Positions 8,656 to 16,819 of a stretch of 36,198 nt of DNA are shown one piece after another (positions within the stretch are counted from its first letter, which is position 1; each line of letters begins with the position of its first letter). Made by a program: the position numbers and the translations under genes. The DNA lies in assembly GCA_902492755.1 (NCBI GenBank), contig CABUNB010000025.1, forward strand, positions 1-36,198. The letters are read 5' to 3'. Under the pieces are notes generated by a model. It did no database searches and was not told the origin of the DNA. It saw only the letters and a program-made list of their open reading frames with translations. Source of the DNA: an uncultured Collinsella sp. (GTDB lineage Bacteria > Actinomycetota > Coriobacteriia > Coriobacteriales > Coriobacteriaceae).

Positions 8656-8685
8656 AAGCAGGGGAGGTTTTGGCCTTCCCTGCTT
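8656..8685 (+). terminator. Strong hairpin between binding protein 2 and livH
   Basis: AAGCAGGGGAGG (8656-8667) pairs with CCTTCCCTGCTT (8674-8685) with one mismatch. No T-run follows, so this is more likely an RNA-stabilising or partial-attenuation hairpin than a full terminator. Such a hairpin would favour binding-protein mRNA over permease mRNA. GGGAC/GTCCC at 8698-8715 forms a second small stem. Confidence 0.5.
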
Positions 8686-8762
8686 GCTTGGTATCTAGGG
8701 ACAGTGTAACGTCCCTGTTTCATACATTAACTGGAAACCTATTCGAAAGGGGGATGTGGAAC

Positions 8763-9644
8763 ATGACGGTCTTTATCCAATACCTGGTCAACGGCCTGTC
8801 CATGGGCAGCGTCTACGCCATCATCGCGTTGGGCTACACCATGGTCTACGGTATCGCCAAGATGCTGAACTTCGCTCACGGCGACGTTATCATGGTCGGT
8901 GCCTATGTCTCGTTCTGCGCCACGTCGTATCTCGGCCTCCCGGGCTGGGCATCTGTAATTCTCTCTTGTGTGGTCTGTACCGTTCTCGGTGTTCTCATCG
9001 AGGGTCTGGCATACAAGCCGCTGCGTCAGGCGGGCCCGCTGGCCGTTCTGATCACGGCCATCGGCGTGTCTTACTTCCTGCAGAACGCCGCGCAGCTTCT
9101 GTGGGGCGCCACGCCCAAGAACTTCACTTCGCTCGTCACCTTCCAGGTGCCGGAGTTCTTGGCCAAGTTCAACGTGAGCGCCGTCTCGCTCGTCACCATC
9201 GTCGCCTGCCTGGTTATCATGGCCGGCCTGATGTTCTTTACAGGTAAGACCAAGATGGGCAAAGCCATGCGCGCCGTGTCCGAGGACAAAGCCGCCGCTC
9301 AGCTCATGGGCATCAACGTCAACCGTACCATCTCGATGACGTTTGCCATCGGCTCCGCCCTTGCCGCCATCGCCGGTGTGCTCCTGTGCTCCTACTCGCC
9401 GGTCCTGCAACCCACCACGGGCGCCATGCCTGGCATCAAGGCCTTCGACGCCGCCGTCTTCGGCGGTATCGGCTCCATCCCCGGTGCCTTTGTCGGTGGC
9501 ATTCTCATCGGCATCATCGAGGCGATGGCACAGGCTTACATTTCCACGAGCCTTGCCAACTCCATCGTCTTTGGTGTTCTGATCATCGTCCTGCTCGTCA
9601 AGCCTGCCGGCCTCTTGGGCAAGTACGTCCCCGAGAAGGTGTAG
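8763..9644 (+). CDS. livH: Branched-chain amino acid ABC transporter, permease LivH
   Basis: This integral membrane permease of 293 residues forms the transport channel with LivM. The N-terminus MTVFIQYLVNGLSMGSVYAI and the following ALGYTMVYG...MLNFAHGD are hallmark LivH sequences. FGGIGSIPGAFVGG near residue 235 is the conserved cytoplasmic coupling region. About eight hydrophobic segments are visible. The start is the ATG at 8763, with AAAGGGGG nine to ten bases upstream. A nearby ATG at 8754 would sit on top of that site, and more distant in-frame starts give an unusual soluble leader. The stop codon touches the livM start. Confidence 0.94.
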   Translation: MTVFIQYLVNGLSMGSVYAIIALGYTMVYGIAKMLNFAHGDVIMVGAYVSFCATSYLGLPGWASVILSCVVCTVLGVLIEGLAYKPLRQAGPLAVLITAIGVSYFLQNAAQLLWGATPKNFTSLVTFQVPEFLAKFNVSAVSLVTIVACLVIMAGLMFFTGKTKMGKAMRAVSEDKAAAQLMGINVNRTISMTFAIGSALAAIAGVLLCSYSPVLQPTTGAMPGIKAFDAAVFGGIGSIPGAFVGGILIGIIEAMAQAYISTSLANSIVFGVLIIVLLVKPAGLLGKYVPEKV

Positions 9645-10733
9645 GTGAGCGTTATGAAGTTTCTTAAAGACAAGCAGACGCGTCACGACTTTGTTACGTA
9701 CGCCATGTGCCTTGTGGCGTTCGCCATCGTGTTCTTTATGCAGTCCAACCATATGATTCCGCGCATGATCGCCGGTCAGCTGGTTCCCATCACGGCCTAT
9801 ATCGTCATGGCCATCTCCCTTAACCTCGTCGTCGGCATCGCGGGCGACTTGTCGCTGGGCCATGCGGGCTTTATGAGTGTCGGTGCCTACACGGGCATCG
9901 TCACCGCGGTCGCCCTCGAGAGCGCCGTTCCCTCCGATCCGGTGCGCCTTATCATCAGTATCGTGGTCGGCGCCATCGCTGCCGCCATCCTGGGCTTCTT
10001 GATCGGCATCCCGGTCCTGCGCCTGAGCGGCGACTATCTGGCCATCGTGACCCTGGCTTTTGGCGAGATCATCAAAGAGATCGTCACCTGCCTTATCGTG
10101 GGCGTCGACTCCCGCGGCCTGCATGTGATCTTTAACATCACAGGTAACTCCACGATCGACGACCTGCACCTGCTCGAGGACGGCACCGCCATCATCAAGG
10201 GCGCCCAGGGCGCTTCGGGTGTGTCGACCTATTCGACCTTCCTTGCCGGCGCCATCCTGGTCATGGTCGCGCTCGTGATTGTACTCAACCTGGTCCGCAG
10301 CCGTACCGGCCGTGCCATTATGGCCGTGCGCGACAACAAGATCGCTGCCGAGTCCGTGGGTATCTCCGTCACCCAGTACCGCATGATCGCCTTCGTGGTT
10401 TCCGCTGCTCTCGCCGGTGCTGCCGGAGCCCTCTTCGGCGGTAACTTCTCGCAGCTCTCCGCCACTAAGTTCGACTTCAACACGTCCATCCTCATCCTGG
10501 TGTTCGTGGTCTTGGGCGGTCTGGGCAATATGCGCGGCTCCGTCATCGCGGCGGCGTTGCTCACGGTGCTTCCCGAGCTGCTCCGTCAGTTCTCGGACTA
10601 CCGCATGCTCATCTACGCCATCGTGCTGATCCTGGTCATGATCTTTACCAACAACCCGCAGCTCAAGGCGTTCTTCGCACGCATTAAGGATCGCTTTGCT
10701 CCCAAGAAGGAGGTGGCAGCCGATGCCCAGTAA
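9645..10733 (+). CDS. livM: Branched-chain amino acid ABC transporter, permease LivM
   Basis: This second membrane subunit has 362 residues. The family motif near residues 60-85 reads AISLNLVVGIAGDLSLGHAG. GDYLAIVTLAFGEI follows around residue 130, and FVVLGGLGNMRGSV lies in the C-terminal coupling segment. The GTG at 9645 directly follows the livH stop and has GAGAAGG upstream; an in-frame ATG at 9654 is the alternative. The 3' end overlaps livG by 11 bases, so translation is probably coupled. Residues 160-195 form a hydrophilic insert between membrane segments (IDDLHLLEDG), which I do not recognise as a domain. Confidence 0.93.
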   Translation: MSVMKFLKDKQTRHDFVTYAMCLVAFAIVFFMQSNHMIPRMIAGQLVPITAYIVMAISLNLVVGIAGDLSLGHAGFMSVGAYTGIVTAVALESAVPSDPVRLIISIVVGAIAAAILGFLIGIPVLRLSGDYLAIVTLAFGEIIKEIVTCLIVGVDSRGLHVIFNITGNSTIDDLHLLEDGTAIIKGAQGASGVSTYSTFLAGAILVMVALVIVLNLVRSRTGRAIMAVRDNKIAAESVGISVTQYRMIAFVVSAALAGAAGALFGGNFSQLSATKFDFNTSILILVFVVLGGLGNMRGSVIAAALLTVLPELLRQFSDYRMLIYAIVLILVMIFTNNPQLKAFFARIKDRFAPKKEVAADAQ

Positions 10734-11583
10734 GTTTGAGTTCAACAAGGGCAAGATGGTCCCGTATCCTTCTGGCGCCATTGTCCCCGACCGCGACCTG
10801 GGCCAGCGACCGGCGCTCGAGTGCATCCACCTGGGCATTGAGTTTGGCGGCCTCAAGGCGGTCGACGACTTTAGCCTAACCATCGGCAAGACCGAGATCG
10901 CCGGTCTCATCGGCCCCAACGGTGCCGGCAAGACCACGGTCTTCAACCTGCTCACCAAGGTGTACCAGCCCACGCATGGCACCATCCTGCTCGATGGTGA
11001 GGACACCTCGGGCAAGTCGGTCTATCAGGTCAACCGCATGGGTATTGCCCGTACATTCCAGAACATTCGCCTGTTCAACACCATGACGGTGGAGGATAAC
11101 GTCAAGGTCGGTCTGCACAATCAGGAGCGCTACTCCGGCTTTGAGGGCGTGCTGCGCCTGCCGACGTATTGGAAGCACGAGAAGGCCGCCCACGAGCGCG
11201 CCATGGAGCTGCTGTCCATTTTTGACATGGAGCACCTGGCAAATGAACAGGCCGGCTCGCTGCCTTACGGCGCTCAGCGTCGTCTGGAGATCGTCCGCGC
11301 GCTTGCCACCAACCCCAAGCTGCTGTTGCTCGACGAGCCTGCCGCCGGCATGAACCCGTCCGAGACCGCGGAGCTCATGGAGAACATCGTCAAGATCCGC
11401 GACACCTTCGGCATCGCCATCATGCTTATCGAGCATGACATGTCGCTCGTTATGAACATCTGCGAGGGCATCTGCGTGCTTAACTTTGGCAAGGTTATCG
11501 CCAAGGGTACGGCCGAGGAGATCCAGAACAACGATGCCGTTATCGAGGCATATCTGGGCAAGCAGGATAAGGGGGAGAACTAA
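10723..11583 (+). CDS. livG: Branched-chain amino acid ABC transporter, ATP-binding protein LivG
   Basis: This is one of the two ATPase subunits that power the transporter at the cytoplasmic face, with 286 residues. The Walker A motif is GPNGAGKT (about 63-70). The ABC signature is the variant LPYGAQRRLEIVRAL, common in LivG. Walker B is LLLLDEPAAGMNP, and the switch His is in LIEHDM. About 30 residues precede the usual start of the domain, slightly longer than classical LivG. The ATG at 10723 has AAGGAGG upstream and lies inside the end of livM. Confidence 0.95.
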   Translation: MPSKFEFNKGKMVPYPSGAIVPDRDLGQRPALECIHLGIEFGGLKAVDDFSLTIGKTEIAGLIGPNGAGKTTVFNLLTKVYQPTHGTILLDGEDTSGKSVYQVNRMGIARTFQNIRLFNTMTVEDNVKVGLHNQERYSGFEGVLRLPTYWKHEKAAHERAMELLSIFDMEHLANEQAGSLPYGAQRRLEIVRALATNPKLLLLDEPAAGMNPSETAELMENIVKIRDTFGIAIMLIEHDMSLVMNICEGICVLNFGKVIAKGTAEEIQNNDAVIEAYLGKQDKGEN

Positions 11584-12297
11584 ATGGCAGAGCCGATGCT
11601 TTCCGTCTACAACATCAACGTCTGGTACGGCGCCATCCACGCCATCAAGGACATCTCCTTTAACGTTAACGAGGGCGAGATCGTGGCCCTGATCGGCGCG
11701 AACGGCGCTGGCAAGTCCACAACGCTCAAGACCGTCTCGGGCCTGCTGCGCTCCAAGACCGGCTCCATCAAGTTTATGGGCGAGGACATTACCCATACGC
11801 CCGCTGATAAGCTGGTTGGTAAGGGACTGGCTCAGGTTCCCGAGGGACGTCGCGCCTTTTTGCAGATGACGGTTGAGGAAAACCTGGAGATGGGCGCCTA
11901 TACGCAGCCCAAGTCCACGGTGGCTCCGGGCCTTGAGCGCGTCTACGAGCAGTTCCCGCGCCTGAAGGAGCGCCGTCGCCAGGTCGCCGGCACCCTTTCG
12001 GGCGGCGAGCAGCAGATGCTCGTTATGGGCCGCGCCCTTATGAGTAACCCCAAGCTGCTCATGCTCGACGAGCCTTCCATGGGCCTGGCGCCGATTCTGA
12101 TTGAGCAGATCTTCCAGATTGTCGAGGATCTGCATAAGGCCGGCACCACGGTGCTTCTGGTCGAGCAAAACGCACAGATGGCTCTTTCCATCGCCACACG
12201 CGGCTACGTGCTCGAGACCGGCAAGATTACCATGACCGGCACCGGCCAAGAGCTCCTGCACGACGACAACGTCCGCAAGGCTTACCTGGGCGGCTAG
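11584..12297 (+). CDS. livF: Branched-chain amino acid ABC transporter, ATP-binding protein LivF
   Basis: This second ATPase subunit has 237 residues, the usual length. Walker A is GANGAGKST (about 37-45). The signature is TLSGGEQQMLVMGRAL and Walker B is LLMLDEPSMGLAP, both diagnostic of LivF. The switch His is replaced by Gln-Asn in LVEQNAQMAL, as is normal for LivF. The ATG follows the livG stop directly, with GGGGGAG just upstream. It is the last gene of the cluster. Confidence 0.96.
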   Translation: MAEPMLSVYNINVWYGAIHAIKDISFNVNEGEIVALIGANGAGKSTTLKTVSGLLRSKTGSIKFMGEDITHTPADKLVGKGLAQVPEGRRAFLQMTVEENLEMGAYTQPKSTVAPGLERVYEQFPRLKERRRQVAGTLSGGEQQMLVMGRALMSNPKLLMLDEPSMGLAPILIEQIFQIVEDLHKAGTTVLLVEQNAQMALSIATRGYVLETGKITMTGTGQELLHDDNVRKAYLGG

Positions 12298-12303
12298 GGA
12301 CTT

Positions 12304-12325
12304 CCGCCGTTCTGCCGAACGGCGG
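12304..12325 (+). terminator. Hairpin after livF
   Basis: CCGCCGTT (12304-12311) and AACGGCGG (12318-12325) form a perfect 8-bp stem seven bases after the livF stop. There is no T-run. It may end the liv transcript inefficiently or protect its 3' end. Confidence 0.4.
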
Positions 12326-12339
12326 ACCGGCCGACGCTG

Positions 12340-12560
12340 CGCGGGCGCCCTGATCGACGTGCCGAAGCTCCTCACCCTTGGGGCTATGCCGCGGTACGAG
12401 GCCAGGTGGTCATGGTCCGGGAACCTCGCGATGTCGAATGACACCGCGAGGTTCGCCGCCGTCCTCGGCGACCTCGACCCCCGAGTGGGCGATCCCCACG
12501 CGCTAACGCCTGCAAACAAGGGGATCGCCAAGACGCCGCCGGGCACCTCCGTCATAGACG
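12340..12560 (-). pseudogene. IS110-family transposase remnant
   Basis: Read on the minus strand, one frame gives FDIARFPDHDHLASYRGIAP followed by FGTSI. This matches the conserved C-terminal segment of IS110-type transposases, whose usual form is (SRFP..DHLASYAGIAPR...GTSI). Upstream, pieces such as LAIP and PRTAA recall the preceding helix-hairpin-helix region but are out of register. Only about 70 codons remain. No N-terminal DEDD domain and no element ends can be found, so this is a dead fragment. The frame stays open into livF only by chance. Confidence 0.6.
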
Positions 12561-12639
12561 TGGAAGTGCGGCCGCGCTGAAGCTCTGCGCGGTGTCTGCT
12601 CGCTTATGTGCGCATCACGAAGGAAGACCAGATCGGTGA

Positions 12640-12830
12640 GCGGGATTGGCCCGAAGTCGAGAGATTCCCATCAGCCTCTCGTCGGTCGATGACCGGTTCA
12701 CCACGCAGGAAGAGCGTGACGGAAGGTCTCGCAAAAAGGCTCCGAGCGCGGCGTGCTCATGCCCGTCGTGGTGCGCCCGAAGGGGGGGGGACGGCTGCTA
12801 CGAGCTCGATCATTTGCGAGGAGAAGACGA
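12640..12830 (+). pseudogene. Possible ParB-like gene remnant, frame-broken
   Basis: Different plus-strand frames give EIPISLSSVDDRFTTQEERD, then SERGVLMPVVVRPK, then GCYEL. In that order they resemble the N-terminal ParB/Srx domain carried by some mobile elements, typically (IP.S.I..F..ESI.ERGVL.P..VRP...YE.I.G). The frame must shift between the pieces, and a run of nine G at 12782-12790 marks one break. No start or full domain survives. The call rests on short matches recalled from memory and is tentative. Confidence 0.3.
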
Positions 12831-13073
12831 ACCAGTCGTTGCAGATCCAATATGGATCTCGCCGACCTCGGCAAGCTGCTCGATGAGTGGAAGCCCTGTC
12901 GGGTCGTCTATTTCAACACCACCCAGAATGATGGTGTCATCGCGCAGGTCGATCTGCGTGTTGAGCACAGCGAGGTTAAAGTCGGAGGCCACAAATCCGA
13001 TAGCAGCCAGGACGAGCCCCGTGGCAACAAGCCCACCCGCTACGGCAAGGTAAATCCTTTTTACGCTGGACAT
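12810..13073 (-). pseudogene. Truncated membrane-anchored protein, third gene of the PadR/DUF1700 cluster (DUF4097-like)
   Basis: This is an 87-residue frame starting MSSVKRIYLAVAGGLVATGL. It has one N-terminal transmembrane segment (about 6-30) and then the start of an extracellular beta-rich region (ILGGVEIDDP). In many bacteria PadR and DUF1700 genes are followed by a DUF4097 (adhesin-like, beta-helix) gene of a few hundred codons. Here the frame ends after ~55 extracytoplasmic residues, exactly where the decayed transposase/ParB patch begins. A 7-bp inverted repeat (12843-12849 / 12853-12859) sits at that junction. I read it as a 3' truncation. It could still be expressed as a short membrane protein. 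Confidence 0.5.
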
Positions 13074-13087
13074 GTTTGCACTCCTTC

Positions 13088-13720
13088 CTATGCCGTGAGC
13101 GGCGCCGCTTCGGCGCCCATGCGGCTCTTATTGCCTCGATCTTTCCAGAAGGGCGAAACGGCTTTCTTCGCCCAAAGGGCAGAGAGGCGCGCGATCTGCT
13201 TGGACGCCGTCCAGGCGCCGGCTCCCGTGAGGAGCGCCACACCGATGGAAGCGAATCCCATTCCCATCGAGGCCAAAACGTACGGAACATGCCCGATAAT
13301 GATGCCGTCCACGGCGAACAGGAGCCCTACCAGGCCCGCGCCCCCGAATGCCGTGGCCACGATCCACACGCAGAGCGCAAGAACCCAAATACAGATGTAG
13401 ACTGCAGCGGCAACGGCGACGAACGCGAGCAGTAGCGGAATCCATACTGGAGAGCCCACGATGGCGAGCGCCCATAGAAGTGCCGTGCTCTTGCGCTTGG
13501 TCCTCGCGATCGCGCGCGGCACGGCGGGCAGTTCGTCGAGCGTTGCCTCGGCGACCTCACCGAGCGTGCCCATGGCGGCCACAGCCTCGGCCTCCGTCAT
13601 GCCGTCCTCCATACGGTCGGCGATGGCCTCCGCGTAGAACTCCTGCGTTTCCTTTACCTGATCTGCCGGCAGGCAGGCCAGAAGCTCGCCCAGCCGGTTC
13701 AAGAACTCATCGCGCGTCAT
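13088..13720 (-). CDS. DUF1700 (HAAS-domain) membrane protein
   Basis: This protein has 210 residues. The first ~75 form the helical DUF1700 head (MTRDEFLNRLGELLACLP, then FYAEAIADRMEDGMTEAEAV), which is cytoplasmic. Two to four hydrophobic segments follow between about residues 80 and 175, and the C-terminus is basic. Family members are encoded next to PadR regulators and are thought to transmit or tune their activity; the biochemical role is unknown. The start codon lies 14 bases inside the padR gene, so the two are probably translationally coupled. It was probably co-transcribed with the truncated gene at 12810-13073. Confidence 0.88.
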   Translation of the reverse strand: MTRDEFLNRLGELLACLPADQVKETQEFYAEAIADRMEDGMTEAEAVAAMGTLGEVAEATLDELPAVPRAIARTKRKSTALLWALAIVGSPVWIPLLLAFVAVAAAVYICIWVLALCVWIVATAFGGAGLVGLLFAVDGIIIGHVPYVLASMGMGFASIGVALLTGAGAWTASKQIARLSALWAKKAVSPFWKDRGNKSRMGAEAAPLTA

Positions 13721-14027
13721 GGTGCGCCCCCTCCACGTAACGGTAGATCTCCTGCACGGATGGCCATTCGGCGAGGAACTCGGCGATACGCTCGCGCCCG
13801 GCGTCCGTGATGCGGTAGTACCTCCGCAGCCGCCCGTTGTGTTCGGCGGAGCGCGCGGTGATGCAGCCCGCCTTCTCCAGGCGCTTGAGCAACGGATAGA
13901 GCGTGGATTCCGTGAGCCCCATACTCGCGGGCACGTCCTTTACGATCTGATAGCCGTAGGATTCCTCGCCCGAGACGGCCGCGAGCACGCAGGCCTCGAG
14001 GAAGCCGCGCTTCATCTGTGCCTCCAT
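13707..14027 (-). CDS. PadR-family transcriptional regulator
   Basis: This small winged-helix repressor has 106 residues. MEAQMKRGFLEACVLAAV leads into YGYQIVKDV, STLYPLLKRLEKAGCI (recognition helix and turn) and RRYYRITDAGRERI (wing). All are diagnostic of PadR subfamily 2. The start is the ATG at 14027, which has AAGGAGG seven bases upstream; an upstream ATG would place the start inside the promoter. It probably represses its own operon through the palindromic sequence upstream. Ligand unknown. Confidence 0.93.
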   Translation of the reverse strand: MEAQMKRGFLEACVLAAVSGEESYGYQIVKDVPASMGLTESTLYPLLKRLEKAGCITARSAEHNGRLRRYYRITDAGRERIAEFLAEWPSVQEIYRYVEGAHHDAR

Positions 14028-14044
14028 CCGCACACCTCCTTTCG

Positions 14045-14093
14045 TAGTATACTGTGTAACACCTACTATATGACACATAGTATATGATGTCAA
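14045..14093 (-). promoter_or_regulatory. Promoter and probable PadR operator
   Basis: On the minus strand TTGACA (14088-14093) and TATAGT (14065-14070) are 17 bases apart, a near-consensus sigma-70 promoter. Overlapping it, AGTATACTGTGT (14047-14058) and ACACATAGTAT (14073-14083) form an imperfect inverted repeat of the AT-rich type bound by PadR proteins. Autorepression is the natural inference. Confidence 0.7.
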
Positions 14094-14132
14094 CAGTTGT
14101 CGTATAGGGAGTCCGGTCTGTCTGTCCCCTGC

Positions 14133-14167
14133 GGGTACTCATTGGGGACGTACTTAAATGAGTACCC
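14133..14167. repeat. Inverted repeat with GGGGACGT core, REP-like
   Basis: GGGTACTCATT (14133-14143) and AATGAGTACCC (14157-14167) form a perfect 11-bp stem around GGGGACGTACTTA. Close by are two more related strings, GGGGACGTTCC near 14188 and GGGACACTCC near 14215. The family looks like an interspersed palindromic repeat. It lies in the 284-bp gap between the PadR promoter and cutC. Confidence 0.55.
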
Positions 14168-14311
14168 ATCGCTCAAGGTGGCACCTGGGGACGTTCCTTA
14201 TGTGCCGGCACTTTGGGACACTCCTTGTCAAGGTTTTGTTCCATCGTGCGGGTTGCTATTTAACGTGCGACAATGCCGTGTGGAAATCGAAATGTCTTCT
14301 GGGGGCTATCT

Positions 14312-14989
14312 ATGCTATACGAATTTTGCGCCGAGAACTTTGAGCGTGTGCCGGCGGCTATCGATGCCGGTGCTAAGCGCATCGAGTTGTGCGACAACCT
14401 TGCCGTCGGTGGTACCACGCCCTCGGCCGGCGTTATCAGCACTACGGTCAGCTATGCTCACGAGCATGACGCGCGAGTGATGTGCATGATTCGCCCGCGT
14501 GGCGGTGACTTTCACTACAACCAGGACGAGCTGCGCATGATGGAGATGGACTTGGGTCTTGCCGTGAGCGCCGGCGTTGACGGCCTGGTCTTTGGCTGCT
14601 GCAAGCCCTGTGCCGGCGGCTGGGCGCTCGACGAGCTCACCCTCGGCGCCCTCGTGATGGCTACGGGCTGCGCGACCGAGGAGTGCAAGCGTGGGGTCAT
14701 CGATATCACCTTCCACATGGCCTTTGACCAGCTCTCGCCCGAGGCTCAGCTGGACGCCATTGACACACTCGCCGACTGCGGCATCACGCGCATCCTGACG
14801 CATGGTGGTGCTGCCGGAACGCCGATCGAGGACAACCTGGAGCACCTGTCGCGTCTTGTCGAGTATGCGGGCGACCGCCTGACCATCCTTCCCGGCGGCG
14901 GCATTTCTACGGCCAACCGCGATACCGTGGCGGCGGCATTGAGCGTCTCCGAGCTCCATGGCACCAAGATCGTGCCGCTGGAGGCGTAA
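14312..14989 (+). CDS. cutC: CutC family protein
   Basis: This 225-residue TIM-barrel protein belongs to the CutC family, historically linked to copper homeostasis; its enzymatic activity is unsettled. It begins MLYEFCAENFERVPAAIDAGAKRIELCDNL, split here as LYEFCAENFE and AGAKRIELCDNL. It continues with GGTTPSAG, MIRPRGGDF, FHMAFD, RILTHGG and ILPGGGI, all family hallmarks, and the length is slightly below the common ~245. The ATG at 14312 has only a weak GGGGG site upstream. The next gene starts three bases after its stop, so the two form an operon. Confidence 0.93.
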   Translation: MLYEFCAENFERVPAAIDAGAKRIELCDNLAVGGTTPSAGVISTTVSYAHEHDARVMCMIRPRGGDFHYNQDELRMMEMDLGLAVSAGVDGLVFGCCKPCAGGWALDELTLGALVMATGCATEECKRGVIDITFHMAFDQLSPEAQLDAIDTLADCGITRILTHGGAAGTPIEDNLEHLSRLVEYAGDRLTILPGGGISTANRDTVAAALSVSELHGTKIVPLEA

Positions 14990-14992
14990 CCC

Positions 14993-15790
14993 GTGGCGCT
15001 GGTATTTGACGTTCAGCAGGCGAACGGTAAGCCCGACGACAACCGGCGCCCTGGCACCGCGTGCCCCTTTTGCGATACCGAGGAACTTGCCGATATCATC
15101 CAGCGCGATGGTGACTGCATCTGGCTCGAGAATAAGTTTAAGACCTTGCGGGCCACCCGTCAGACCGTATTGATCGAGTCTGCCAACCACGACGCCGACC
15201 TGGCGACCTATGAACCGGATGAGCTGCATCATGTGATGCGGTTTGCCCTGGGCTGTTGGCAGCAGATGCTCGATTCCCAACAGTACCGCAGTGTGCTCAT
15301 GTACAAGAACAAAGGCCCGCTTTCGGGCGGCAGCCTCGTCCATCCACACATGCAGATTGTGGGCTTGGAGCAGGAAGACGGCTATGCTTCGCTGACTTCC
15401 GCCAATTTCGAAGGCATCAATGTTTGGCAACAGGGGAGAATCTCGGTCAATATCTCAACCGAACCGATCATGGGGTTCTTTGAGATCAACGTTTCAGCCC
15501 CGCAGGGAATCGCCGCCAGCGATGACGCACGAGACCAAGCCGAGGCGGATCTCTTTGCCGATGCGATCCAGGTAACTCTGCGCTATATCCTAAACGGGCA
15601 CCACGGTGGTCGCGCAGAGTCGTACAACTTGTTCTTCTATCACCTGGGCGGTCGGACCATTGCCAAGGCGCTGCCGCGTTGGGTGGTTTCGCCCTACTTT
15701 GTCGGCTATCGTTTGGCCCAAGTCAATGCCGAGACGACGCTCGATATCGATGCTGAGCGTCTGCGTGCGCATCTGGAAACGCTCGTATAG
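14993..15790 (+). CDS. DUF4931 / galactose-1-phosphate uridylyltransferase-like (HIT superfamily) protein
   Basis: This 265-residue protein has a CPFC pair (Cys24, Cys27) suited to zinc binding. It also has the HIT-type active-site motif HPHMQ (His117, His119), as in GalT-like nucleotidyltransferases. Shorter than GalT (~350), it fits the DUF4931 group. Reaction and substrate are unknown; transfer of a nucleotidyl group via a covalent His intermediate is the family expectation. The GTG start at 14993 has CTGGAGG upstream, within the end of cutC. No Leloir-pathway gene is nearby, so I would not call it galT. Confidence 0.75.
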   Translation: MALVFDVQQANGKPDDNRRPGTACPFCDTEELADIIQRDGDCIWLENKFKTLRATRQTVLIESANHDADLATYEPDELHHVMRFALGCWQQMLDSQQYRSVLMYKNKGPLSGGSLVHPHMQIVGLEQEDGYASLTSANFEGINVWQQGRISVNISTEPIMGFFEINVSAPQGIAASDDARDQAEADLFADAIQVTLRYILNGHHGGRAESYNLFFYHLGGRTIAKALPRWVVSPYFVGYRLAQVNAETTLDIDAERLRAHLETLV

Positions 15791-15820
15791 CAAGACTAAC
15801 ACCCACGTAATGCGGACAGC

Positions 15821-16819
15821 CTAGCGCGCCATGGCGTCGCGGCCAGCCTCGACCCGCTTGCGCTGGGCGGCGCGCTCCTCGCCGGTCAGGCGCTCAAAGA
15901 GGTGTCCGATAATTGAGGCCAACACCTGCTGAAACAGTGTGCCGCACATGACGGGGAATACCACTTCGCCGGGAAAATACTGCGTGGCGATGACGGCGCC
16001 CGAAGAGATATTGCGCATGCCGCAGGTAAAGCACATGGTGGTCGTCTCGCTATACGGCAGGTGCAACGCGCGGGCGACCAGAATGCCGACGACAAAGCCG
16101 CTGATGGCGAAGGTCAAAATAAAGAGGGCGACTTCCAGGCGCACCGCATTCATGTGCAGCACGTACTCGCTCATGGCGGTGGAGTTGGAGGCGATGACAC
16201 CCATCATCATGAACTTGCAGGCGGGCGAAAGCGCGGGGGAGAGTTTCTCGTGTCCCCATCCGCGCGTGAACTCGTTGACCACGATGCCGAGCACGGCGGG
16301 GATGGCGATCATAAAGGCCATGTTCTGCATCATGCCCGGAACATCGATTGCAACGGTGGCACCCAGCAGGAGCTTAAGCGTGAGCGGAATCGTGACGGGC
16401 GAGATGACCGAGGACGTCAGGATGATGGTGAGCGCGAGCGGGCCGTTGCCGCCGAACATGCTAATCCACATAAAGGCGGTGACTGCCACGGGTACGCTGT
16501 ACTCGAGCACGATGCCGCAGACAAGGTTTGGGTTGGAGCCAAAGAACAACGATCCTGCGGCATAGGCTGCAAGGGGGATGAGTGCCGCCGAGACGAGCAA
16601 TGCCGCAATCAGATGCAGCGGACGGCGGAACACCTCAGTAACCTGATGGAAAGTGTTGCTGAGCGCGCCTTGGAATGTCATAAAGGCAAACAGGGCGGGA
16701 ACGATGGGCTTGAGCACGCCAATCTGTTGGGGAAAGAGCACGCCGAGCGCCACACAAATCGGAACGATGACCTGCATATGCCCCGCGAGAAACTTGCCCA
16801 GTCCAACCCATTGCTTCAT
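15821..16819 (-). CDS. Bile acid:sodium symporter (BASS/SBF) family transporter
   Basis: This 332-residue polytopic membrane protein has nine to ten hydrophobic segments. FMTFQGALSNTF near residue 47 and LEYSVPVAVTAFMW near 105 are characteristic of the SBF fold, and CGMRNISSGAVIA near 270 matches the second crossover helix. Bacterial members carry sodium-coupled organic anions (bile acids, pantoate, others), so the name does not establish bile acid transport. The ATG at 16819 has AAAGGGAG upstream with a rather long spacing of 12. It is convergent with the HIT-like gene. Its 5' side faces the left end of the integrated element 89 bases away. Confidence 0.85.
   Translation of the reverse strand: MKQWVGLGKFLAGHMQVIVPICVALGVLFPQQIGVLKPIVPALFAFMTFQGALSNTFHQVTEVFRRPLHLIAALLVSAALIPLAAYAAGSLFFGSNPNLVCGIVLEYSVPVAVTAFMWISMFGGNGPLALTIILTSSVISPVTIPLTLKLLLGATVAIDVPGMMQNMAFMIAIPAVLGIVVNEFTRGWGHEKLSPALSPACKFMMMGVIASNSTAMSEYVLHMNAVRLEVALFILTFAISGFVVGILVARALHLPYSETTTMCFTCGMRNISSGAVIATQYFPGEVVFPVMCGTLFQQVLASIIGHLFERLTGEERAAQRKRVEAGRDAMAR

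Noticed and set aside
8739..11015. 758-codon minus-strand open frame opposite livH, livM and livG
   Set aside because: It is an antisense shadow of three well-supported genes, full of Asp/Gly/His/Gln repeats and without a ribosome site or family resemblance.
12753..13400. 215-codon plus-strand frame across the PadR/DUF1700 region
   Set aside because: It runs antisense to DUF1700 and its only meaningful piece is the short ParB-like string at its start, which is part of the decayed remnant.
14993..15790. galT (true galactose-1-phosphate uridylyltransferase)
   Set aside because: It is about 90 residues too short and no Leloir-pathway neighbour is present; only the HIT-like core and Cys pair are shared.
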